From: JAIBJN01 sp963842305
Lineage (GTDB): Bacteria > Actinomycetota > Thermoleophilia > Gaiellales > Gaiellaceae
NCBI GenBank assembly: GCA_963842305.1
Contig: CAWJFW010000008.1
Location: forward strand, 1-64,000
Length of the DNA stretch: 64,000 nt
Direction: 5' to 3'
Below the pieces are notes generated by a model. That model saw only the letters and a list, made by a program, of their open reading frames with translations, was not told the origin of the DNA and made no database searches. Below are positions 50,747-59,151 of the stretch, one piece after another; positions within the stretch are counted from its first letter, which is position 1; the number at the start of each line of letters is the position of its first letter. Made by a program: the position numbers and the translations under genes.

Positions 50747-52156
50747 TTACAGAACCGGCGGGCGGGCGAGCTTCAGGTCGCCGCCGGAGACGTCGTGGTA
50801 GCTGACGACGGGCAGTCCGTCCGCGCCGAGCGCGATCGACGTGTGCCGGCCGACGTTGCCCGGTGCGTCCAGCGTCACAACCTCGTTCCCTGCCGTGCAG
50901 GCGGCATTGCCGCAGCGGACGAACTTGAGGTCGTTCCCCGAGCCGTCGAAGTAGCTCACCACGGGGAAGCCGTCCGCGCCGATCGCGATCGAGGTGTCGT
51001 AACCGAGCGGGTCCGCGGTCGTGTCGACCGGCGTGAGGGTGTTCCCCGACGTGCACGCCACGTCGCCGCAGTGGAGAACTTTCAGGTCGCCGATCGTGCC
51101 GTCCCGGTAGCTGACGACCGGGAAGCCGTCGGTTCCGATCGCGAGGGAGCTGAAGTCTCCCACCCAGCCGTCCGAGTCGAGGGTGGCGGACGTGTTCCCG
51201 GAGCTGCAAGCGGCGTTCCCGCAGTGGAGGATCATGAGGTTGCCGTCGTCGAGGTCGAAGTAGCTGATGACCGGGCGATCGTCGGTGCCGACGGCGATCG
51301 ACGTGTCCGTGTCGGCGCCGACCGGGCCGGGATCGGCCACGACGGCCGTGTTTCCCGAGGTGCAGGCCACATTGCCGCAGTGCAGGACCTTGAGATCGCC
51401 GTTCGTGACATCGGAATAGCTGACGACAGGGCGGCCGTCGGCGCCGATCGCCAGCGACGTGTCCGAGCCGACGTTCGCGGGACCGGTGTCGACGGACGTC
51501 GCCTGGTTCCCGGAGGTGCACGCGACGTTCCCGCAATGGAGGATCTTCAGGTCGAAGTTGACCGTGTCCTTGTAGCTCACCACCGGGAGGCCGTCGGCGC
51601 CGATCGCGAGCGACGTGTCCGTGCCGACGCCGCCGGGGGTGTCCACTGACGTCGCCTGGTTCCCGGACGTGCACGATTCGTTGCCGCAGTGGAGGATCTT
51701 CAGGTCGGCGTTGAGGTCGCCGCTCGTTGCATCCCGGTAGGCGACGACCGGCAGCCCGTCGACGCCGATCGCCACGGACGTGTGGTCCCCGACGACGCCC
51801 GTCGAGTCCAGCGTGACGGACAGGGGCGCCCCGCAAGCCTCAGCGGGGAAGGAGCGCGGACTCGCGCTCGCCCGGGAGCAGTAGGCCTGGAGCCCGCTCT
51901 CCCCGGTCTCGCCCTTGAGCGCGAACAGCGAGTCTGCCGCGGAGGTCGTGTAGTAGCGGGCGTCCGAATCCGCCTTCGTGTAGTAGCGCGCGTCGGACTG
52001 CTTCTTGGTGTAGAAGAGCTTCACCGCGAGGGGCCTCAGGTGCTTCCCCCAGAGGTGGCCGACGCTGGTGCCCACGTGTGCGCCCGCGGGGGTGCTCACC
52101 ATCGCGACGAGCACGAGCCCCAGGCAGAAAAGCGCGACACCACGCCGGCTGCGCAT
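50747..52156 (-). CDS. Exported protein with seven ~50-residue repeats, predicted beta-propeller
   Basis: 469 residues. A signal peptide (MRSRRGVALFCLGLVLVAMVSTPAGA) and a DARYYTKADSDARYYT linker precede seven repeats of the form VG-DTSLAIGADGxPVVSYxD--GDLK-LHCGNxACTSGN---VD. Repeat 7 lacks its last strand, while CGAPLSVTLDSTG upstream of repeat 1 supplies the matching one, as in velcro closure of a circular propeller. Each full repeat has a CGNxxC pair. It lies 13 bp downstream of the PilX-like gene, where PilY1-type tip adhesins occur in other bacteria. Confidence 0.82.
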   Translation of the reverse strand: MRSRRGVALFCLGLVLVAMVSTPAGAHVGTSVGHLWGKHLRPLAVKLFYTKKQSDARYYTKADSDARYYTTSAADSLFALKGETGESGLQAYCSRASASPRSFPAEACGAPLSVTLDSTGVVGDHTSVAIGVDGLPVVAYRDATSGDLNADLKILHCGNESCTSGNQATSVDTPGGVGTDTSLAIGADGLPVVSYKDTVNFDLKILHCGNVACTSGNQATSVDTGPANVGSDTSLAIGADGRPVVSYSDVTNGDLKVLHCGNVACTSGNTAVVADPGPVGADTDTSIAVGTDDRPVISYFDLDDGNLMILHCGNAACSSGNTSATLDSDGWVGDFSSLAIGTDGFPVVSYRDGTIGDLKVLHCGDVACTSGNTLTPVDTTADPLGYDTSIAIGADGFPVVSYFDGSGNDLKFVRCGNAACTAGNEVVTLDAPGNVGRHTSIALGADGLPVVSYHDVSGGDLKLARPPVL

Positions 52157-52169
52157 GACGGATCCGCGC

Positions 52170-54104
52170 CTAGCCGGACTGCAGCCCCGCCACGACGACG
52201 AAATCGCCGGCCGTATCGGGGTTCGAGTACATCTGCCCCTCGACGAGCGAGCCGAGCGGCGGCCAGTCGTAGTACGTCGGCCAGCCGTTCGACGAGTCGG
52301 GGAGCAGAATGGAGTTGCACACGATCGGGCCGCTCGTGTGGAAGTTCTCGTGCACGGTGCAGTCGCCGTTCGCATAGATGAGCCCCTGGAAGCCGGAGGG
52401 AACCGGCTGCGACTGCGTGCTGCCCTGGTCGTACTCGGCGTCGCCGCCGGCGAGCACGATCATCATGTTCTGGGTCGGGTCCCAGTTCTGCATGCCCGTC
52501 GTCACGCAGGACGACGTCCCCGAGCCGCCGGCGCAGACGAGCTCGTCGAACTCGAGGTCGTCCGTCGCGTAGATGATTCCGCGGCCCTGGTAGTGCGAGA
52601 CGGCGCCGTCGTCGTCGAAGCGGAAGTCGCCGTCGATGTAGATCGTGCCCTTGATCTTGAGCACATGCGTGACGTGGTTCCAGGAGAGCTCGCCGACGAG
52701 GTTGCCGAGCGCGTCGTTCACCTGGCACGTGTAGCTCGAGTTGTTCGGGGTCACCTCGGCGGAGCCGGGGACGCTGTTGTCGAGCACCGAGTTCGTGTCG
52801 AAGCCCCCGGGGAAGCTGCCGGTCGTGCAGTTGTGGTTCGGTCCGGGCTTCGCATTCTCGTACCAGTACGCGAGGTCGACGGCCGGCTTGGAGAGGTTCT
52901 GAGGCGCCGTGCCGATCGTGTTTGCCCAGACCTTGTCGGTCGAGGTGCAGGGCGAGTGCGCGGTCTGGGAGAAGTACTGGCAGGTGCCGGCGACCTGGAC
53001 GCTCGCGAGCGGCGTCCCGACCGTCCCGATCGTGGTCGTCGGCGGCGGGTTGTAGTAGATCCTGATCGTCACCTGGTCGACCGAGGCCGTGCGGGACGAC
53101 GTGGTCAGGTTCAGCGCCTTGAGGCGGATCCCGAAGTTCGACGCCTCGACCTGCGCCTCCGTCCAGGTCGTGCCCCAGAGGTCGGTGCCCGCGCCATAGG
53201 TGCGGGTCGAGTCGGTCGTCGTCCAGTCCGTCGTCGAAGCCTTGTCGCTCCCCGACGGTGCGCCGGCCTTCAGGAGGAAGACGTCATAGTCCTCGATCGA
53301 GTTCGAGTTGCTCGCCTTGCGCTCGATGGTCGCCTCGATGCCGACGACGGTCGAGCCGGTGGGGAGGTTGACGCCCAAGCCCGTGACGTCGAGGTTCGCG
53401 CTCTGCGCGCTGGCCGCCAGGGTCGCGGTCGCGTACGCGTTGTCGCTCGCGTAGACGTTGGACGAGGTCGTCCACCCGGTCGCCGCACTCGGGTTGCGCA
53501 GCGTCGAGGTTCCGGTTGCCGTCATCGTGACGTCGTCGCCCACCTCGAGGGTCGTGTTCGCCCCTGACACCGAGGCGCTTCCCTTCAAGCAGAGGTCACC
53601 CCGTGTCGCGATCGGCATCGTGATGTTCACGTCTTCGATCGTCAGGCAGGTCGTGGTCGAATCCGAGTACCACCGGCTCCACGCCGCCACGTTCGCGCCG
53701 CTGTTCAGACCGTAGACCTGCGCGCTGCGCGTGAGGGTGCGGGTGATGTCGGAAGACCCGGTCGGGTTCTTGACCGTGCCGGTGGCGGTAATCGTCCAGG
53801 TCTCGTCGGTGAGCGTCCCGGAATACGTGACGCTGCCGCCCTCGAGTTGGATGGTCGTCGAGCTCAGGAGCGACCCGGTGAGCGGGTTCAGGGCGCTGTT
53901 GAGGACGGAGAGAGCCTGGGCGACTCCGGCCTCGGCAAGCGTGTAGGCGGTCTCACGCCCCTTGGAGGCGCTGGCGCTCCTGGCGTTCGAGGTCGAGTAG
54001 TAGATGAGGGTCGCCCCGGTGAGCGAGAGCACGCCGAGGATGCCGATCGCCATGATCAGCGTGATGCCCTCCTGGGCCCTGAGATGACGTCGAAGAAGCC
54101 GCAT
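52170..54104 (-). CDS. PilX-like prepilin with large passenger domain
   Basis: 644 residues. MRLLRRHLRAQEGITLIMAIGILGVLSLTGATLIYYSTSNAR is a prepilin-like N-terminus, although the position before the helix is EGITLIM rather than GGF. GRETAYTLAEAGVAQALSVLN matches PilX-type proteins. The passenger is beta-rich and Thr/Ser-rich with several Cys and ends in VVVAGLQSG. ATG 54104 lies 5 bp after the prepilin gene upstream. A minor pilin that presents a large surface domain is inferred. Confidence 0.83.
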   Translation of the reverse strand: MRLLRRHLRAQEGITLIMAIGILGVLSLTGATLIYYSTSNARSASASKGRETAYTLAEAGVAQALSVLNSALNPLTGSLLSSTTIQLEGGSVTYSGTLTDETWTITATGTVKNPTGSSDITRTLTRSAQVYGLNSGANVAAWSRWYSDSTTTCLTIEDVNITMPIATRGDLCLKGSASVSGANTTLEVGDDVTMTATGTSTLRNPSAATGWTTSSNVYASDNAYATATLAASAQSANLDVTGLGVNLPTGSTVVGIEATIERKASNSNSIEDYDVFLLKAGAPSGSDKASTTDWTTTDSTRTYGAGTDLWGTTWTEAQVEASNFGIRLKALNLTTSSRTASVDQVTIRIYYNPPPTTTIGTVGTPLASVQVAGTCQYFSQTAHSPCTSTDKVWANTIGTAPQNLSKPAVDLAYWYENAKPGPNHNCTTGSFPGGFDTNSVLDNSVPGSAEVTPNNSSYTCQVNDALGNLVGELSWNHVTHVLKIKGTIYIDGDFRFDDDGAVSHYQGRGIIYATDDLEFDELVCAGGSGTSSCVTTGMQNWDPTQNMMIVLAGGDAEYDQGSTQSQPVPSGFQGLIYANGDCTVHENFHTSGPIVCNSILLPDSSNGWPTYYDWPPLGSLVEGQMYSNPDTAGDFVVVAGLQSG

Positions 54105-54109
54105 AGAAA

Positions 54110-54652
54110 CTAAGCGCGCGTCGAGTTTCTGAGAACAATGTCGGCAACGAGGCGCCAACTCTTCCATGCCTCGTTCGGGTAGACGTTCACCGGCATGTCG
54201 ACGGTCAGACGGCCGAGTGCCGAGGTCGAAGGAGCCGTGTAGGCGAAGATGTTCCCGGACGTGACGTAGTCAGCGATCGCGACGGCTGCCGCGCTCCCCT
54301 TCTTACGGCGGAGCTTGAAGCGGTTCGTCCCGGCGGAGGCGGTGTCGTACACGACGGTCGTCGTCGCACCCCCGGCGCTCGGACAGCCAGGAGGCAGGGT
54401 GATCGTGACCGATGCGGCGCTCGTGAAGGTCAGCGAGCTCGCGCAGTGGATCTCACGCCGCATCAGGTCGAAGGCGACGCGGGCGCTCAGCTGGGCCTGG
54501 AAGCGCCGGTTCGCGTCCAGCTCCGCCTTGGCGCCGGAGACGAAGAGCGTCGTCAGCGCCGTGACGACGACCATGAAGATGGTCAGGACCGCGAGCAGCT
54601 CGATGAGCGTGTAGCCGCCCCGGCCGCGGAGCGTCCTACGCAGGCTCTTCAC
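54110..54652 (-). CDS. Minor prepilin, PilW/PulJ-like
   Basis: 180 residues. The class III leader is MKSLRRTLRGRGG, followed by YTLIELLAVLTIFMVVVTALTTLFV with Glu at +5. AELDANRRFQAQLSARVAFDLMRREIHCA is typical of the PulJ/PilW subfamily. Two Cys (IHCASS, PPGCPS). Located 3 bp after the restored PASTA gene stop. Confidence 0.88.
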   Translation of the reverse strand: MKSLRRTLRGRGGYTLIELLAVLTIFMVVVTALTTLFVSGAKAELDANRRFQAQLSARVAFDLMRREIHCASSLTFTSAASVTITLPPGCPSAGGATTTVVYDTASAGTNRFKLRRKKGSAAAVAIADYVTSGNIFAYTAPSTSALGRLTVDMPVNVYPNEAWKSWRLVADIVLRNSTRA

Positions 54653-54655
54653 GGA

Positions 54656-55562
54656 TCAGCCCTTCTGGCTCTCGACCCAGGCGAGCGTGCTGCGTGCGAC
54701 CTGCTCGCTCTTGGCGCCGAAGCCGAATCGGACGTACAGGCTGCGGTCGACCTGAACGAGGGTGCTGGAGTGCGTCGTCGCCGTCGGCCCAGCCGAAGCG
54801 CGCGCCGGTGACGATCCAGGCGTGCTGGTAGAGCCAGTGCCCCACGAACTTCTCGCCGGGCTCCGACCTGAGCGCGGCCACGCGGTGCTGGAGGTTCTTC
54901 GCACGCTTCGGCAGCGGGATCTCGTTGCTGGGCTCACCCGGGGCGCCCGGTACGGCGAAGTCCGGCGTTCGGTAGCCGTCCTTGGTTGGCTGCGGGGCGG
55001 GCGCCGGCGCGGGTGCCGGGGCCGCAGCCTCAGTAGTCGTCGGGGCCGGAGCGGTTGTGGTCGCGGGCGGAGGCGGAGCGGTGGTGGTCGCGGGGGCGGG
55101 AGCCGTCTCGGCCGGGGCCTGCTCGGCGTTCCAGTCGCTCAGGAGCACGACCGAGGTGCCGTCGTACGGGGAGACGTTCTCGGGCACGCCGCGCTCGGCG
55201 TACTCCGTGCTGCGTTGCAGCGTGACGACGACCACAGGCGCGCCGTTGTCGACGACCTCGGCGCCCGGCGCCGGCGACTGCGTCGCCACCGTGTTGGCGG
55301 CGAAGCCCTTCACGGCTCCCTTGACCCGCCAGGCGAACCCGGCGTCCTGGAGGATGCCCTTGGCGAAGACGTATGCCTGGCCCTTGACGTCGGGGACAAC
55401 CAAGACGTCGGGCTTGGCGGGCTCGCCGGCGCCCGGAGCGGTCGTTGCCGCCTCGGGGTCCTGAGGACCTCCGGCCGCGAGCGTCCAGCTGGCAGCCGCG
55501 AGCAGCCAGATCACCACAAGAGCGATCAGGCGCGGAGCGAGCGTAGCCAGACGGGCCGCCAT
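54656..55562 (-). CDS. Membrane-anchored PASTA-domain protein (frameshifted)
   Basis: An N-terminal helix (LIALVVIWLLAAASWTLAAG) precedes one PASTA domain (VLVVPDVKGQAYVFAKGILQDAGFAWRVKG...NTVATQSPAPGAEV) and a Pro/Ala/Thr linker. The end reads GHWLYQHAWIVTGARFGWADG, then the frame breaks near 54770-54785; the neighbouring frame continues STLVQVDRSLYVRFGFGAK...TLAWVESQKG to a stop at 54656. Removing one base gives about 301 residues. PASTA domains bind peptidoglycan, so it may anchor the pilus complex in the wall. Confidence 0.8.
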
Positions 55563-55619
55563 GCAGTCCCAATCGGCAGCGAAGGCCGAAAGGTCAAGCC
55601 CCTTCCCGGTAGGGCGAAC

Positions 55620-57494
55620 CTAACCGTTGGTGGTGAAGTGGATGACCCGCTTGCGGATGACCTTCACGATCCGCTGGCCCGGCGCCGCGGCGGCCTGCTT
55701 CAGGCCGTTCATCGCCACAGCCTCGGAGCGGTCGGGGGTCGGCCCGTCCTGCCACCGGAACGCGATGCCGGCGAACGCCTGGAACCAGGGCTCGGTCTGC
55801 GGATAGCGGGTCGCGGGCATGAAGCTGAGATGCAGGTGCGGGCCGGTGGCGTTTCCGGTGGCGCCGACCCGGCCGACGGGCTGTCCGGCGCGCAAGGCCC
55901 TGCCCGCGACGACTCCCGGATCGAGCGAAGACATGTGGCAGTACAGAAACGTCTCGCCGGTCGTGGCACGCAGGATGAGTCCGATCCCGCACTTGCCCGA
56001 GTCGGTCGTGAAGGTCTGCGTGACGACGGCGTCGTGCAGTGCGTACAGAGGCGCGCCCAGCGGGGCCGCGATGTCCGCGGCCGGATAGTCGTGATGGGTG
56101 TGCGCGGTCGAGACGTTTGCCGCTCCGCCGCCGACCGGGAAGACCCATCCGTCGAAGGACTGCTGGCCGCCGGCGGCCGCTCCGGCGCGCCAGGCGACCA
56201 GGTACGGGTAGGGGTTGACGACGCCGTCGTACCCCATCGCCAGGAGCTCCGGCGGGTGGATCTCGAAGTGGAGGTGCGAGGGAGTTCCCGCCGCGTCGCC
56301 GGTATCCCCGACGAAGCCGATCACGTCGCCCGCGCGGACGACTGCGCCGTCATGGGCAAGCGGCGAGAAGCCGGAGAGGTGCGCGTAGTAGAACTCGTTC
56401 CCGGCGGAGTCGCGGACCCACAGGCGATTACCGCCGACGTCGTTCCAGCCGACGTTGAAGAGCGTCCCGTCGGCAACCGCGACGAGGGGTGTCCCGATCG
56501 CCGCGAAGATGTCGATGCCGTGATGCCAGGTGGTCGTCCGCGGCAGACGAAAGCTGTCGGAGAACGACGCCTCCCCGGCGACCGGAAAGACGTAGCCGGC
56601 CCCAGCGAGTCCCGTCCCCAGCGCCGCCGCCTCCTGCGCCGTCTTCACCTTCTTCAGCGCCTCGACGGCGGCAGCGAAGCGGCCGCGGAGGCGGTCGATC
56701 GTCGTCTGCGAGGAACTCTCCGCCTTTCCGAGCTCGGAGAGCCGGGCGTCGAGCCGGACAAACTCCCGATCGCTGAGGTTCGGGTTGCCGAGGCGCCGCT
56801 CGAGCTCGAGCCGCTGCCAGCCTCGTCCATCGACCCGTCCGAGCGCGCGGTCGAGCGCGTTCGAGAGCTGCAGGACGTGCTTGCGGGCACGCTCGAGCTT
56901 CGCCCCGAGATCCGGGCCCGACGGAACCGTGAGCGCCGTCGGCGGACCCGGCGTGAAGGGCGCGTTGCCGAGCGCGCCGGCCAGCGCGAGCACCTCGTCG
57001 ACGTACCACTGCGCGTGGTTGTAGGCGAAGATCGCCCGCTCGATGCTCGTGTGAGCCCCGGCCGCAGCCAGGTAGCGTGCCGCGGCGAAAACGGCATCCT
57101 CGGGGTCCCATGGGTTCGCGAGCCCGTCGCCGTCCGCGTCCATGCCCCAGCGCATCCACGTCGAGGGCATGAACTGCATCCAGCCAACGGCGCCGGCCGA
57201 GCTCGGGCCCATGTTCTGACCGTAGCCGGACTCGATCTTGTTGATCGCACCCAGAACCTGCCACGGAACGCCGTACCCCTCACCCGCCTGCTTCCAGAGG
57301 GTGACGAGCTGCTCGTAGGACCGAACCTCGGGGCGTGCCGGCGCCCGGGAGAGCGACGGGGTGCGGATCGAGCCGGGCGCGTTGGGGACCGTCGCGCTCG
57401 GGAGGTTCCGCGGCACGGCTGCGAGCTGGCCGGCGGCCGCGGGAATCGCCGCCAGTGCGAGCACGGCGACCACGACGCAGAAAAGGCGCTTCAC
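55620..57494 (-). CDS. Exported bifunctional peptidoglycan hydrolase: lytic transglycosylase plus two M23 domains
   Basis: 624 residues. A signal peptide (MKRLFCVVVAVLALAAIPAAAG) is followed by an SLT domain (residues ~60-190) with catalytic Glu88 in INKIESGYG and GAVGWMQFMPSTW. A helical region (~195-290) comes next, then two LytM/M23 domains: HHGIDIFAAIGTP...HLHFEIHP (~310-410) and HTHHDYPAADIAAPLG...GPHLHLSF (~445-590). Both keep the H...D and HxH zinc ligands. The ATG overlaps the pilT2 stop by 4 nt, tying it to the pilus operon. It may open the wall for pilus passage. Confidence 0.88.
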   Translation of the reverse strand: MKRLFCVVVAVLALAAIPAAAGQLAAVPRNLPSATVPNAPGSIRTPSLSRAPARPEVRSYEQLVTLWKQAGEGYGVPWQVLGAINKIESGYGQNMGPSSAGAVGWMQFMPSTWMRWGMDADGDGLANPWDPEDAVFAAARYLAAAGAHTSIERAIFAYNHAQWYVDEVLALAGALGNAPFTPGPPTALTVPSGPDLGAKLERARKHVLQLSNALDRALGRVDGRGWQRLELERRLGNPNLSDREFVRLDARLSELGKAESSSQTTIDRLRGRFAAAVEALKKVKTAQEAAALGTGLAGAGYVFPVAGEASFSDSFRLPRTTTWHHGIDIFAAIGTPLVAVADGTLFNVGWNDVGGNRLWVRDSAGNEFYYAHLSGFSPLAHDGAVVRAGDVIGFVGDTGDAAGTPSHLHFEIHPPELLAMGYDGVVNPYPYLVAWRAGAAAGGQQSFDGWVFPVGGGAANVSTAHTHHDYPAADIAAPLGAPLYALHDAVVTQTFTTDSGKCGIGLILRATTGETFLYCHMSSLDPGVVAGRALRAGQPVGRVGATGNATGPHLHLSFMPATRYPQTEPWFQAFAGIAFRWQDGPTPDRSEAVAMNGLKQAAAAPGQRIVKVIRKRVIHFTTNG

Positions 57495-58693
57495 TGGTCC
57501 GACGCCGCCAGCCGCAGACCGGACGCCGGCAGCTCCTCCGGTTCGGGCTCCGGCTCGGCCTCGTCCTCCGTAAGGCTTGCAAAGTCGACCGCCACGGTCT
57601 TGCCCTCCTCAGCGACGCGCTTCGCGCGGAGCGCCTGCTCGACCGCGATCTCGAAGTCGTGGCGGTTCGTGGCCGCCGCCGCAGCGACCTCGAGCTCGAC
57701 GACGTCGTCGACGACGAGCTGGACGAGGTGCTGAGAAAAGCTCTGCATCTTGTGGTACCCGCCGTCCTCGATCGCCTCGTTGAGGCCGTGGGTCTTCTCC
57801 GGCTCGCGGATCAGTTCGGCGATGCGCGCCGTGTTGACCATTACCTCGATGGCCGCGACGCGGCCCCCGACCTTCCGCGGGAGGAGCCGCTGGCTGACGA
57901 CGCCGCGCAGGACACCGGCGAGGATCTCGCGCACCATCATCTGCTTCTGGGGCGGGTAGAACTCGACGAGCCGACCGATCGTCTCGGCGGCGTCGAGCGT
58001 GTGCAACGTCGAGAAGACGAGGTGGCCGGACTCCGCCGCCTGCAGGGCCGTCTGCGTCGTCTCCTCGTCGCGCAGCTCGCCGATGAGGATGACGTCGGGG
58101 TCCTGCCGCAGGACACGCCGCAGCGCTTGCTTGAAGGACTCCGTGTCGAGACCGACCTCGCGCTGGTTCACGATCGAGGCCCAGTCGTCGTGGATGAACT
58201 CGATCGGATCCTCGATCGTGACGATGTGCTGCTTGCGATTGCGGTTGATCCAGTTGAGCATCGCCGCGAGCGTCGTCGACTTCCCCGAACCGGTCGCGCC
58301 CGTGACGAGAACGAGTCCGCGATGCTCCTGGGCCAGGCCGGCCACGCCCTCTGGCAGGCCGAGGCGCTCGAAGCTCGGGATCTCCTTGGGCACGAAGCGG
58401 AAGGCGAACGAGATGGCTCCGCGCTGCCGGAATCCGTTGACGCGGAAACGGCCGATCCCGTCCGCGAGGTACGAGGTGTCGAGGTCGCCGGACTCGAGGA
58501 AGAGCTCGCGCTTGGCGGGCGAGCGGTCGGTGACGAGCAGGAGGACGGTCTCGAGATCCGAGTCCGTGAGCAGCCGCTGCTCCAGCGGCTGGAGGTCGCC
58601 GTCGACCCGGACCATGGCAGGAGAGCTCACCTTCAGGTGCATGTCGCTTCCTCCAGCGTCGATGACGCGTGCCAGCAGTTCGTCCAGGTTCAT
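57491..58693 (-). CDS. pilT2: PilT-family ATPase (second copy)
   Basis: 400 residues. MNLDELLARVIDAGGSDMHLKV starts directly with the PilT N-terminal domain. Walker A is GATGSGKSTT, with HIVTIEDPIEFIH, DVILIGELRDEETT, GHLVFSTLHTLDA and ARIAELIREPEKTHGLNEAI. The C-terminus has an acidic EPEPEPEE tail. Distinct from the 43.6-kb copy (about half identical by eye), perhaps a PilU-like partner. First recognised gene of the operon down to pilB. Confidence 0.94.
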   Translation of the reverse strand: MNLDELLARVIDAGGSDMHLKVSSPAMVRVDGDLQPLEQRLLTDSDLETVLLLVTDRSPAKRELFLESGDLDTSYLADGIGRFRVNGFRQRGAISFAFRFVPKEIPSFERLGLPEGVAGLAQEHRGLVLVTGATGSGKSTTLAAMLNWINRNRKQHIVTIEDPIEFIHDDWASIVNQREVGLDTESFKQALRRVLRQDPDVILIGELRDEETTQTALQAAESGHLVFSTLHTLDAAETIGRLVEFYPPQKQMMVREILAGVLRGVVSQRLLPRKVGGRVAAIEVMVNTARIAELIREPEKTHGLNEAIEDGGYHKMQSFSQHLVQLVVDDVVELEVAAAAATNRHDFEIAVEQALRAKRVAEEGKTVAVDFASLTEDEAEPEPEPEELPASGLRLAASDQ

Positions 58694-58737
58694 GACGACG
58701 TGGACGGCATCGGCGGGCCTTCAGAGGCCGCTTTAGC

Positions 58738-58899
58738 TCAAAGGAGGGATGGAGCGCGAAGCGTCGGCGCAGCCGCGTTCGTGTTGTCGAAGACGTCGCC
58801 GGCGATCGCCGCCGGATCCACCTCGTCGGCATACAGGCGCTGCCCCAACACGTACCGGTTTCGATCGCAGCGAAGCGCCCCGTCGGACGAGCTGAACAA
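58738..58899 (-). CDS. Candidate small ORF upstream of pilT2
   Basis: 53 codons from TTG 58899 to TGA 58738-58740. The C-terminal part (CDRNRYVLGQRLYADEVDPAAIAG...TLRAP) has balanced, protein-like composition, unlike antisense shadows nearby. The ribosome-binding site is weak and no family is recognised. It could be a small pilus-linked protein, or the 3' end of a degraded gene. Confidence 0.3.
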   Translation of the reverse strand: MFSSSDGALRCDRNRYVLGQRLYADEVDPAAIAGDVFDNTNAAAPTLRAPSLL

Positions 58900-58932
58900 T
58901 GCTCACCATCCTGGCTACACTACGCCGGCCGC

Positions 58933-59014
58933 GGGGGAGTACCCGAGTGGCCAAAGGGGACGGGCTGTAAACCCGTTGGCTCAGCCTTCGTAGGTTCGAA
59001 TCCTACCTCCCCCA
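58933..59014 (+). tRNA. tRNA-Tyr (anticodon GTA)
   Basis: 82 nt, class II with a long variable arm. Acceptor GGGGGAG / CTCCCCC with discriminator A; anticodon stem ACGGG/CCCGT around CTGTAAA (GTA); variable arm TGGCTCAGCCTTCG; T arm GTAGG-TTCGAAT-CCTAC. CCA is not encoded in full. Confidence 0.95.
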
Positions 59015-59037
59015 CCTGGATCCCTTTAGCTTCGCGA

Positions 59038-59059
59038 GAACCGCTCTGTTGAGCGGTTC
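59038..59059 (+). terminator. Hairpin downstream of tRNA-Tyr
   Basis: 9-bp perfect stem GAACCGCTC / GAGCGGTTC with a TGTT loop, 24 bp after the tRNA. Probable terminator of the tRNA transcript; the T-run is poor. Confidence 0.55.
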
Positions 59060-59151
59060 ACACGTCCCGGAAGCGTCGGGAAAGCTCACGGACCGCTCCC
59101 CCAGGGCTCCCCTCGGAATCGCTCCCGGAAGCGTCATGATCGCGTCCACGA

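Noticed and set aside
50747..52156. Repeats as recent DNA-level tandem duplication
   Set aside because: The repeat units differ substantially at DNA level while keeping structural residues, so they are old protein repeats and not an unstable satellite.
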